From assembly GCA_024655945.1 (NCBI GenBank), contig JANLFK010000002.1, forward strand, positions 124,001-188,000: a DNA stretch of 64,000 nucleotides, read 5' to 3'. Source of the stretch: a candidate division KSB1 bacterium (GTDB taxonomy: Bacteria; Zhuqueibacterota; Zhuqueibacteria; JANLFK01; Oleimicrobiaceae). The notes beneath the pieces were generated by a model. The model saw only the letters and a program-made list of their open reading frames with translations. It made no database searches and was not told where the DNA came from. Shown here piece after piece: positions 1 through 8,032 of this stretch (position 1 is the first letter of the stretch; each line of letters begins with the position of its first letter). A program made the translations under genes and the position numbers.

Positions 1-1451
1 TGCCACCGCGCGTTGCCCGCGAGTCCTTGGTTGACCGACACCGTGTCCACGCCGCGCGCATGCATCACCTGGTAGCGAGCCTCTCGTGCCGCATTCCAGT
101 GGTACGGGACAAATGCATAGAGCTCGTACCACCCGGCTTGCGGGATGACGGCGGAATATTCGATGGCAGCAGCTGGAGAGGCGCTGGTGTACAGGCAGCC
201 ACCGCGGAAGCCGGCGATCCCCGTGTAAACGACCCAACTGCCTGAGCGAGTGACCGTCGAATCATCTTCGTTCACGATGATGGCGGGCTGACGCCAGCTT
301 ACTGGCATAGCCGGAACCGAGGCCTGCTCCTGGTACACTCCAGCCGAGAGCGCGGGCAAATCATCGACGAGCGTGTCGTAGAACCAGATGACGTGCCCCG
401 CGAGCCCTCGACTCCTTGTCGTCTGGATCATGGCGGCCAGCTGTTCCGTGGGCACAAGGTACTGGTCGAAAACGGACGTCATGCCCGGGTAGAAGCCCGT
501 CCTGTCCAGAACGTGCGCCAACTGCAGGTCCAGTTCGGAGGCGTAGATGGCGTTGGAAGCGCGATAGATTTGCGGAGACACGACATCCAGATGGCGCCCG
601 TTGATCCACGGTCGCCAGTCCTGGCAAAAGTTCTCGTAGCCGTAAGGGTAGACGATAGGGGTGCTGCTCACCGGCAGGTCTGGTCGTGCCCGCTTCAAAG
701 AGTCGTAGGCGACGGCGATGAACGAGGTGAGCTTGTCCGCCCGCCACCTCATCCAGTGAGGGTCGCCGGGATTCTGCGGCGGTGGGTTGCCGTTGTGCTC
801 TGCCTTGTAGAGAGCAACCGAGGCCTCATCGTATCCACAATCCAACTCTGGATACCTGATTCTGTCCAGCTGAACCCCGTCCACATCGTAGTTGCGGGCC
901 ACTTCCAAGCACAAGGCGATGAGAAACTGCTGCGCCTCCGGGTTGCAGTGGCTGAGCCATTTGTACAGGTAGTCGCCATTGAAAAGCACGCTGCCGTCGC
1001 GCCTCTTAGCGAACCAATCGGGCCTTTGCCGATAGACGTGATCATTGCTGCCTTGGCAGGCCACGAAGCCGTACTCAAACCAGGCGTGCACGTGTAGGCC
1101 AACCCGGTGCCCCTCGGCGACCATTTCTGCCAGCAGGTCCCTGCCCTCGGCAAGCACCGGATCTGTGTACAGACCCGTGAGTCGATTGAACACCTGGCTG
1201 CGGAAGTACGGATAGCCATAACGCCACACGTCCACATAGACTGCGTTCATGCCGTGGGCCGCAACATCATCCATGATCGCCGCGATTCTCTCCTTGCTCG
1301 GCACGTTGGCGCCTGCCCACGCCACCCATACACCGCGCAGCTCCCCCTGGCGGCTCCACGCGAAAGGCGCCGCCGCAACAAACACCAGCAGCCAACAGAC
1401 AATTCCGGCCAGGACGCTCTCTTTCGCCTTTCTGTGCACGGTTGCCCACAT
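1..1451 (-). CDS. GHL10-family glycoside hydrolase, secreted (3' end cut by window)
   Basis: Open frame that runs off the window start, so the C-terminus is missing. Start taken at ATG 1451 (a GTG at 1439 is possible). Residues 1-33 are a signal peptide with hydrophobic core AGIVCWLLVFVAAA. The mature part opens with LRGVWVAW, the usual first strand of the GHL10 (DUF187) TIM barrel, and holds HAWFEYGF and DVDGVQLDRIRYP, the family's active-site strand. After the barrel the frame continues into a beta domain resembling the golvesin/xanthan-lyase C-terminal domain. E. coli DigH, a GHL10 enzyme, cuts denuded peptidoglycan glycans; the substrate here is unknown. Last visible gene of the TonB-receptor operon and a paralogue of the gene at 18418. 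Confidence 0.85.
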   Translation of the reverse strand, partial: MWATVHRKAKESVLAGIVCWLLVFVAAAPFAWSRQGELRGVWVAWAGANVPSKERIAAIMDDVAAHGMNAVYVDVWRYGYPYFRSQVFNRLTGLYTDPVLAEGRDLLAEMVAEGHRVGLHVHAWFEYGFVACQGSNDHVYRQRPDWFAKRRDGSVLFNGDYLYKWLSHCNPEAQQFLIALCLEVARNYDVDGVQLDRIRYPELDCGYDEASVALYKAEHNGNPPPQNPGDPHWMRWRADKLTSFIAVAYDSLKRARPDLPVSSTPIVYPYGYENFCQDWRPWINGRHLDVVSPQIYRASNAIYASELDLQLAHVLDRTGFYPGMTSVFDQYLVPTEQLAAMIQTTRSRGLAGHVIWFYDTLVDDLPALSAGVYQEQASVPAMPVSWRQPAIIVNEDDSTVTRSGSWVVYTGIAGFRGGCLYTSASPAAAIEYSAVIPQAGWYELYAFVPYHWNAAREARYQVMHARGVDTVSVNQGLAGNARW

Positions 1452-1530
1452 GCTGTTAGTTCGACCGACTCCCTGCGCCTGCGCTGCCGCGGCCGACCAT
1501 GATGCGGCCCGAGAATTGCCAGCTCACTCT

Positions 1531-3495
1531 CTACCTCACCAACAGCATCTTTTTGGTCGCCACCTCCTGCTCATTCACGGTGAGTCGGTACAGGTAGACG
1601 CCGGAGGCCAGCGACCCACCGTGGAAGACCACCTGATGCGTTCCGGCCTGTTGCTTCCCTTCGTACACCCTCTGAATGAGCCGCCCGCGCAGGTCGAACA
1701 CCTCGAGCCGGACCTTCCCTTCCCGGGCCAAGACATACCGGATGCGCGTCTGTGGATTGAACGGATTGGGATAGTTCTGCGCCAGCTCGTGCCGCGCCGG
1801 GCGCATCGATGCTTCGTCCCCACCATAGACTCCGGTCGGCCTGCTCCTCACGTGCACCTGCGCCGTGTCGGTAGGAAAAACACCGCTGCCGAGACTGTCC
1901 ACAAAGAAGTAGTGGTTGAATGCGACTCCCCTTCCCACCGGGTTGGCGTCAGGGAAGGCACAGAGCACTTCCCCAGCGGCCCCGCTCTGCGCCACGTACG
2001 CCATGAGACCCAAGCTGGTGAAGCTGTTGCCCAACCCTGCGGCGTTCCTGATGGCCGCCAGTTCCGCCAGTCTGCCGGGACCTTTGTCCGCATAGGCCAA
2101 TGCTCCCTGGGACGCCATGTTGCCGTCGAACTGAGTGTGCGTCCAGCCGCTCCCCTGCCACTTGTAGATGTTGCCCACCATGTAGTCGGGCTGGTTCCAC
2201 GAATCGACCATGTAGACAACGTCAGCCAAGAAAGGCAATGCCGTTACGCCCCCAGCTTGCTCAGGAGGCACTGCCGAGCCATTCCCACCGTGCGGGTCGG
2301 TGTCGAAGGCCACATAGAGCCGATTGGTCAAGGTGGGATCGATCAACGCGTGCCCCGTGATCCCGACGAAGACCTTGCCCGCAGACCAGGTCAAGTACAT
2401 GTCCCTGCCGTTGCTTCGGCCCACGTGGTCGGTGGGGAAGAAGTCGTTCTTGCCGTCAATGCTCACCGTCATCGCTTCCGAGCGCGGTGTGCTGGCTTTG
2501 AGAAGCGAATCAAGGCTCAGGGAAGCAATGCTGTTGAAACCAAAGAGCGTCAGAAGAGAGTGACGCCTGCTATCATAAGACAACGAGTTCGTGGCATTCA
2601 CATTGTTGATAAAAGTGGTACCGTTGTACAACAGAGGGATGGAATCCGAGTTGGCACCAAAATAGTCGAAGGTGATGGTGCCGAGCTCGTCCTCGAAGTA
2701 GCGCACGCAACGCACCGACAGTGCCCAGGCATTGGTGACGGCGATCAGCCGGTAGTTCCCCAAAAGCAGGTGCAGAATGGTCGAGGTGCCCCCTCTGGAG
2801 GCCAAAGTGTCCGGGACCACCGCAATGACCGTCCCGTCGTCGGCGATGAGTTGCGGTGGCGGGAAGCCCACATCCGCCCCGTTGATCCACACCGGTCCGC
2901 AGGGCGCCGTAGGCGAGATGCCATGGCGCGCCGCGCCAGGCATAGGCAGCGGTATGTAGTGGTCGAGCAGCAGCCTGGGTCCACCGTCATCGCGCAACAC
3001 TGCAATTCGCTGATTGCCCATGCCGGAGATGTAGACGTAGCGCGGCAGCCCAGAACCTATCGCGGCAAAAGAATCCCCGTAACGACCGCCATCCAACGGG
3101 TCGTCGAAAACGAGCTCTGGGGAGGCATGCTCATCCGCATAGCGATAGATGCGCACTGTAGCACCGGGCGTGTGGAGGGGCGCACAGAGGTTGGAGGCGT
3201 AGATGGTGCCGTCCTCGGCCACAGCGACCATGTTGATAGGATAGGTCCCGCCGGCCACGATGCGGGTGTCCAGCGCGCCTACTGAGTCACCAGTTGCCGC
3301 GTTCAAGGCGACAAGGCCCACGCCCCACCTGCGTGTGGCCACCAGCACGTGGTCGCTGCTCCGGCGGTAAGCCAGCGAGCGCGTTACGTCACTGCCGGGG
3401 TTCATGTAGCGGGAGGTTGCCCACCTCACCGGGTACTGGGCTGCAACCAAGGGGGGCAAATGGAAAAGGAGTACGATGCTCATCAACCGGCGCAT
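1531..3495 (-). CDS. Secreted protein with T9SS-like C-terminal sorting domain
   Basis: 654 aa. The frame is open further up to a GTG at 3606, but ATG 3495 has an AGGAGG ribosome site at good spacing and begins a clean signal peptide (MRRLMSIVLLFHLPPLVAAQ). The body looks like a repeated beta structure, probably a propeller, with no catalytic motif that I recognise. The last ~85 residues start with LAQNYPNPFNPQTRIRY and end in KKMLLVR, a classic FCB-group T9SS type A sorting domain, so the product is probably exported and attached to the cell surface. Its job within the operon is unknown. Confidence 0.85.
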   Translation of the reverse strand: MRRLMSIVLLFHLPPLVAAQYPVRWATSRYMNPGSDVTRSLAYRRSSDHVLVATRRWGVGLVALNAATGDSVGALDTRIVAGGTYPINMVAVAEDGTIYASNLCAPLHTPGATVRIYRYADEHASPELVFDDPLDGGRYGDSFAAIGSGLPRYVYISGMGNQRIAVLRDDGGPRLLLDHYIPLPMPGAARHGISPTAPCGPVWINGADVGFPPPQLIADDGTVIAVVPDTLASRGGTSTILHLLLGNYRLIAVTNAWALSVRCVRYFEDELGTITFDYFGANSDSIPLLYNGTTFINNVNATNSLSYDSRRHSLLTLFGFNSIASLSLDSLLKASTPRSEAMTVSIDGKNDFFPTDHVGRSNGRDMYLTWSAGKVFVGITGHALIDPTLTNRLYVAFDTDPHGGNGSAVPPEQAGGVTALPFLADVVYMVDSWNQPDYMVGNIYKWQGSGWTHTQFDGNMASQGALAYADKGPGRLAELAAIRNAAGLGNSFTSLGLMAYVAQSGAAGEVLCAFPDANPVGRGVAFNHYFFVDSLGSGVFPTDTAQVHVRSRPTGVYGGDEASMRPARHELAQNYPNPFNPQTRIRYVLAREGKVRLEVFDLRGRLIQRVYEGKQQAGTHQVVFHGGSLASGVYLYRLTVNEQEVATKKMLLVR

Positions 3496-3515
3496 AATTG
3501 CCTCCTGCGTCATTT

Positions 3516-4166
3516 TCAGAAGAAAAAGCGCACGCCCACAGAGGCGTTCCCTGTCTGAAAACCTGATACCCCTTCGAGCTCGATGTGCGGCTGCATGGTG
3601 GGCCACAGGTCTCCCAACACCAGCCGATACCAGACTCTTCCCTCAAGTGCCATGCGGTGCCAGGTGCCCGTCTTCAACCCCAATCCCGCGCGCACGCCCC
3701 AGTTCGTGGCGCGCAACCGCCGTTCGGCAATGGCCGGCAGGTAGGGGGTCACGGTTGAATCAGCCGGCACTGCGCCGCGCACCCCGGTCCAGCGGTAGAC
3801 ACCACCTGACAGGAACAAGAAGGGGAACACCCGCCCGTGGTCAGTGAGTTGGAACTCTCCCACTACCAGCGCCCCCACATGCTCCAGAAGCAACTCCACT
3901 TTCCCCGCAGCATAACCGCTGAGTGCTTCGCGGCCGTACCGAGCAAACTCCAAGGCCCCTGCTACTGTCCACTGGTCAGTGATGCGCTGCCCAACGGCAA
4001 CTTCTCCATTGGGCGCCGGCAAGAACCATTCGCCCAATGAACTCACGGGCGCGGAGTAGCTGAGGCTAACCCCTGCGTGCCATTGTCCGAGCTCTTGCCC
4101 CCATGCGGGCAAGGCAAGTGTTGCCGCAATCAACATAGCAGATGCGCGACGGTGCATCCCTGGCAT
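3516..4166 (-). CDS. Small outer-membrane beta-barrel protein
   Basis: 216 aa. Signal peptide with cleavage expected after LALPAWGQ. The mature chain alternates polar and hydrophobic residues in short strands and ends in VGVRFFF, a terminal aromatic typical of outer-membrane barrels. GGGGAG ribosome site before ATG 4166. It lies 20 bp upstream of the next operon gene and 12 bp below the preceding one. No family name could be assigned; function unknown. Confidence 0.75.
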   Translation of the reverse strand: MPGMHRRASAMLIAATLALPAWGQELGQWHAGVSLSYSAPVSSLGEWFLPAPNGEVAVGQRITDQWTVAGALEFARYGREALSGYAAGKVELLLEHVGALVVGEFQLTDHGRVFPFLFLSGGVYRWTGVRGAVPADSTVTPYLPAIAERRLRATNWGVRAGLGLKTGTWHRMALEGRVWYRLVLGDLWPTMQPHIELEGVSGFQTGNASVGVRFFF

Positions 4167-4178
4167 CGGCGCTCCCCG

Positions 4179-4997
4179 TCAGTACTTGAAGGTCACACCA
4201 AGACTACACATCAGCTTCCCCCTTAGAGGCAGCCACCGGGACCCGTCCTCTGACAAACGGACGCCCAGGGTACGCTCCCCGCGGAGGTAGTGCACGTATG
4301 CCACTTCCCACCCGATGTCCACAGCCGACGAAGCCGCCACACGCACGCCCAGCGACGGGGCCACAAACACACTTGCCCCTTTGCGAGTTGGTGCAAAGTG
4401 CAGCAACCGATAGTGGAAGGCATAGTCCAGGTCGGCCGAGGTGGTGTCGACGTTGAAACGCTTTGTCCAGTCCTCTCGCATCTCCAGCTCTCGATAGAAA
4501 AAGTCCACGCCCACGGCGCCTGCCGCCCCCAAGTTCCATCGCCGAGTCAGGGGTACCACCTGCTCCACCCCGACCAGCAGCCGGAGCTCTTTGAGTTGCT
4601 GACTCGGATGAAATACTGCCGAGTAGATGCTGTCCGCACTCGTGTAGCGCAGCGTCTGGTTGACGTGTTGCACCTTGGCCCCAGGGAGGAAATCAATGTA
4701 GGTCTTTTCCCAGTAGTCCCAATGCCATTCGTCCAAGACATCCCGTTGCCGCAACCAGAGGTAGTCATAGCCTGCGCCTACCTTGACGTGCAGACCTCCC
4801 CACAGCCGGAAGAGCATCTGCAAGTCGCTCCCTATGCCCGCGGCACGTTCCGCCCTGGAGGCCTCACTCTGGCTGTGCACTGAACCGGCGATGCGCAGGC
4901 TCAGATCTCCCTCCTGCGCCCAGGCCCAGGACGCACCCCACGCGGCCACAAGGCTCCAGCAGAAAAACGCGAGCTTATTGATGCGCCAAGTACGCAT
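4179..4997 (-). CDS. Outer-membrane beta-barrel protein
   Basis: 272 aa with an N-terminal signal peptide (LAFFCWSLVAAWGASWAWAQ) and repeated amphipathic strands. It ends in LGVTFKY, a terminal aromatic as expected for an outer-membrane barrel. The start is 3 bp after the stop of the PorV-like gene, so the two are probably translationally coupled. Function unknown; an accessory pore or a structural partner of the neighbouring receptor is possible. Confidence 0.75.
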   Translation of the reverse strand: MRTWRINKLAFFCWSLVAAWGASWAWAQEGDLSLRIAGSVHSQSEASRAERAAGIGSDLQMLFRLWGGLHVKVGAGYDYLWLRQRDVLDEWHWDYWEKTYIDFLPGAKVQHVNQTLRYTSADSIYSAVFHPSQQLKELRLLVGVEQVVPLTRRWNLGAAGAVGVDFFYRELEMREDWTKRFNVDTTSADLDYAFHYRLLHFAPTRKGASVFVAPSLGVRVAASSAVDIGWEVAYVHYLRGERTLGVRLSEDGSRWLPLRGKLMCSLGVTFKY

Positions 4998-5000
4998 CCC

Positions 5001-5954
5001 TCAAAACTCCACCGCTACCGCATACAGAAGCGCGGAATTCAGACTCGCATGTTCCATCCACCCCACGTCGAACCTCACGCCGGTCCCGAAAAGCTTGTGG
5101 CGCAACCCACCCCCGAGGCACAGCCCCTCATCCGCATAGCCGAACTTGTATCCGGCGCGCACAACGCCGATTCCCCCAAGCACCGCCTCCATGCCGAGGT
5201 GCAGTCGCTCACCGGCATCGTTCGGGTGAACGGCCTCCACCACCACCGTCAGATAGTTCTCACGCACCGACGAACCCAACAGCTCTGCCGACACCCCCAT
5301 GCGCAGGGTCTGCGGCATTTTGAACTTCTCTTCGGCGTATTTGCTATCCAGACCAAAGTTGTGCAAGGAGGCGCCGATGCGCAATGTGCGAAAACCGGTG
5401 TCGTACAAGAACCCAAGGTCAGCCACCACGTTGTCTGCGCTGTAGAGATCGATGGTCTCGCGCACGTACTTGACGGTACCTCCAAAGCTGAACTTGTCCG
5501 TGAGGGCGCGGGCGTAGCTGAGGCCCAACGTATAGGCACCCGCCGAGTAGGTCCCCAAGCTCAGGTAGGAGCCGACCTGGTCAACGGTGGGGTTGGTGGT
5601 GCGTTCCATCTTGCCGAAATCGCAATAGCGCACGTGGAAACCAACGGTGCCGAACTTACCCTGGGACCAGGTCAGTGCCACAGCCTGCAGGGCCGTTTCC
5701 ACGTACCAGGAGGTATGCGCCACGTGCAGCCCCCCGCGCGCACGCTGCCAGGCAATAGCAGCCGGATTGCAGTAGATGCCCTCGGCGCCAGTGTCGAAAA
5801 GGGTAGTCGCCGCCTCACCGAGTGCCAAAATCCTGGCAGACACCGGGATTTCCAGGAAAGTGAAGCCTGTGGTGCCGATCTTCTCGAACTCCTGGGCAAT
5901 TGCACAGGCGCTCCAAGACAAGCAGACAAGAAGTATCCACTTTGCACTTCGCAT
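5001..5954 (-). CDS. PorV/PorQ family outer-membrane protein
   Basis: 317 aa. The frame is open to a TTG at 5966, but ATG 5954 has GAGG six bases ahead and starts a signal peptide (MRSAKWILLVCLSWSACAIAQ). The mature N-terminus carries GTTGFTFLEIPVSARILALGEA, followed within 25 residues by the NPAAIAW motif, the pattern of the PorV/PorQ (UPF0164) barrels. PorV acts in T9SS as the shuttle/acceptor for cargo with sorting domains. It sits between two genes for T9SS-tailed proteins and the TonB receptor, so a dedicated export or surface-anchoring role is likely. Confidence 0.85.
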   Translation of the reverse strand: MRSAKWILLVCLSWSACAIAQEFEKIGTTGFTFLEIPVSARILALGEAATTLFDTGAEGIYCNPAAIAWQRARGGLHVAHTSWYVETALQAVALTWSQGKFGTVGFHVRYCDFGKMERTTNPTVDQVGSYLSLGTYSAGAYTLGLSYARALTDKFSFGGTVKYVRETIDLYSADNVVADLGFLYDTGFRTLRIGASLHNFGLDSKYAEEKFKMPQTLRMGVSAELLGSSVRENYLTVVVEAVHPNDAGERLHLGMEAVLGGIGVVRAGYKFGYADEGLCLGGGLRHKLFGTGVRFDVGWMEHASLNSALLYAVAVEF

Positions 5955-5962
5955 GGGAAGCC

Positions 5963-7993
5963 TCAATTGATGATGGCAAACTTGCCCAGCTTGACTTCAC
6001 CCTGCTTGTTGGTCACCTGGAAGAAGTACATACCGCTCTTCACATACTGGCCATAGTCGCTGATCTGGTTCCAGAACGCCACTCCGGACGAGGGGTCACG
6101 ATGATGGATGGTCTTGACCAGATCCCCGCGCACGGTATAGATACGAATGGTGCACTCCTCGGAGAGATTCACAAACTGGATCAGCTTCACGTCCCCGGCA
6201 AGCTCAAATCCGGAGCTGCGATAGAAAGGATTGGGGACCACCGTCACGTGGTCGAGCTGCTTTGCTGTGGGGCGAAGCGTGGTGTAGAAAGGTTGCCGCA
6301 TGCGATTGGCAAATATGGAGGACTCCAGTGGTGGCACCTGATAGCTGGGGTCCATGGCCCACGCAGGCCAGCCGTGGTCATAGCTGGTGACTGAGTAGTA
6401 GAACGCATAACCCAGCGCCACCTCAGAGTCCAGGTAGATGTAGCGCTGCGAGTCCGCGTGGAAGAACCGTGGGTCACCCACCGGGATGTCCACTAACATT
6501 TTCCATGGGCCAAACGGATATTGGCCTGAGCGATAGATACGATACCCGGCAACGTCGGGCACCCCCTGATGCGGATCAGGGACCGACTCCACCTCGCTGC
6601 CGAATGAAATCACGTTGCCCACGCGGCCGCCCTCCCGCACAGGATAAACCACAAAGCGCGGGCCAGGCGGGGGCATGGGCAGCGTGTAGTGATGCTCATA
6701 GGCGAAGCTCACGCGCTGTTCCAGGTAGGAGACTGCCGAATCCCCGGCGGCGCGGAGGTCGGTTATGGTCAGCAGGGGGTTATCCGCCCTCTCGTAGGGC
6801 AGACCCCCCACAAACTCTGCCACCACCACTTTGATAGAATCGCCCCTCGCCAAGTGATAGGGGCCCAAGGAAAAGTTGGCATAAAGCCTGTTCTGCCCCA
6901 TGCGGGGGTCGGTAGGATCAGCAAATGCCTCAGACAGAAGAAGCGGGTTGGCCATGGCGGCGTACTTGCTGGTGAGGCCGGCCACGCCGAGAAAAGGGCC
7001 GGAGTGGTCGTTGGTGGGTGGAGCAGCAGACCAAGCAAAGCCGTTGATGCGATTAGCCTGCCCGCCGGTATCCGGAGATATGTGCAGGAACTTGATGCCG
7101 ATGAGACCCGGCGCAAGAAAACGTGAGCGCACTGCCGGACCGCCTCGAACCGGATCATAGACCCTTTCCTGAAAGACATCAAAGGATTCGTCATTGCCCG
7201 GAGTGAGGGCAAAGTCCCCAGCCCAGGCCGTCAGCAACCGACGCTCCGGGTCCCAATCACCGTGGGTGTTCCGCGCACCCTCTGGGAAGTTGGGAAACAC
7301 CAAGGACCACCCCCGGTGATTGGGAGAAAGGGCATAGGTGAAAAGCAAATAGACCCCGTTGAGGGGCTTGCGCCGCTGCATGTTCTTGACCACATACTCG
7401 ATAATCACATAGTCTTCATCGGCACGAGAACCTGACCACTGCCGCACCGTGCGCCTGACCAGCACAGGCATGTTTTGGTTATCCCATGGTTGATACCAGG
7501 CACCGTTCATTTCCCACTGGGTGTCGATGACCTCCTCCGCCTCGTAGGGGTCCCGCTGCAGCCAGTAGTTGCCGTCCTGCCATCGCCTGCGGTGAATGGG
7601 CTTGCCCTTGCTGTCTTTGCTTATGAGGTAGCGGAACTGGTCGCCTTCAATACCAACATCGGTGCCGTGAGTGGCAAAGTTGTCCCATCCCCACACAGTG
7701 CCGGTATCCGTCTTCGCCGTCAGAAAGAAGCCGCCGGACAGAAGGTACGTATGATGCCCGCCGATGTTCTGCTTGATCTCCTCGCTGGCAAACCCTGGCC
7801 AGTCCAGGCCATAGGTCTTCCTGCTCCAGTCGGCCATCGGCTCGCACTCTTGCGACAAGTAGAAGGAATGCCAGAGTCGGCCGCGAGTGAGCTCGATCGT
7901 GTAGGGATTGCCCTGGGCGTTGGCCGGAGAGTTCCCTGCCGCCAGACCTGCAGCAAGAAGAATCATTGCCCGGAGTGCGCGCTTTCGCACCAT
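5963..7993 (-). CDS. Large secreted protein with T9SS-like tail
   Basis: 676 aa counted from ATG 7993, whose product begins with a good signal peptide (RAMILLAAGLAAGNSPANAQ); a GTG at 8014 is the upper limit. The body has no catalytic motif that I recognise. The C-terminal ~90 residues start at VVPNPFY and end in SGMYFFQVTNKQGEVKLGKF, a FlgD/T9SS-type beta sandwich. The stop is 8 bp before the PorV-like start, and the gene directly follows the TonB receptor. In a Sus-like system this slot would hold SusD; this protein does not resemble SusD, but could be the surface lid or binding subunit. Confidence 0.8.
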   Translation of the reverse strand: MVRKRALRAMILLAAGLAAGNSPANAQGNPYTIELTRGRLWHSFYLSQECEPMADWSRKTYGLDWPGFASEEIKQNIGGHHTYLLSGGFFLTAKTDTGTVWGWDNFATHGTDVGIEGDQFRYLISKDSKGKPIHRRRWQDGNYWLQRDPYEAEEVIDTQWEMNGAWYQPWDNQNMPVLVRRTVRQWSGSRADEDYVIIEYVVKNMQRRKPLNGVYLLFTYALSPNHRGWSLVFPNFPEGARNTHGDWDPERRLLTAWAGDFALTPGNDESFDVFQERVYDPVRGGPAVRSRFLAPGLIGIKFLHISPDTGGQANRINGFAWSAAPPTNDHSGPFLGVAGLTSKYAAMANPLLLSEAFADPTDPRMGQNRLYANFSLGPYHLARGDSIKVVVAEFVGGLPYERADNPLLTITDLRAAGDSAVSYLEQRVSFAYEHHYTLPMPPPGPRFVVYPVREGGRVGNVISFGSEVESVPDPHQGVPDVAGYRIYRSGQYPFGPWKMLVDIPVGDPRFFHADSQRYIYLDSEVALGYAFYYSVTSYDHGWPAWAMDPSYQVPPLESSIFANRMRQPFYTTLRPTAKQLDHVTVVPNPFYRSSGFELAGDVKLIQFVNLSEECTIRIYTVRGDLVKTIHHRDPSSGVAFWNQISDYGQYVKSGMYFFQVTNKQGEVKLGKFAIIN

Positions 7994-8032
7994 TTTCACC
8001 GTGCCTCTCAACACCGCTCTACGCCCCCCGGC

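Noticed and set aside
1249-3285. Long plus-strand frame of 678 codons
   Set aside because: It lies opposite the T9SS-tailed protein gene, has shadow-like composition (His/Arg/Val-rich, no motifs) and no ribosome site.
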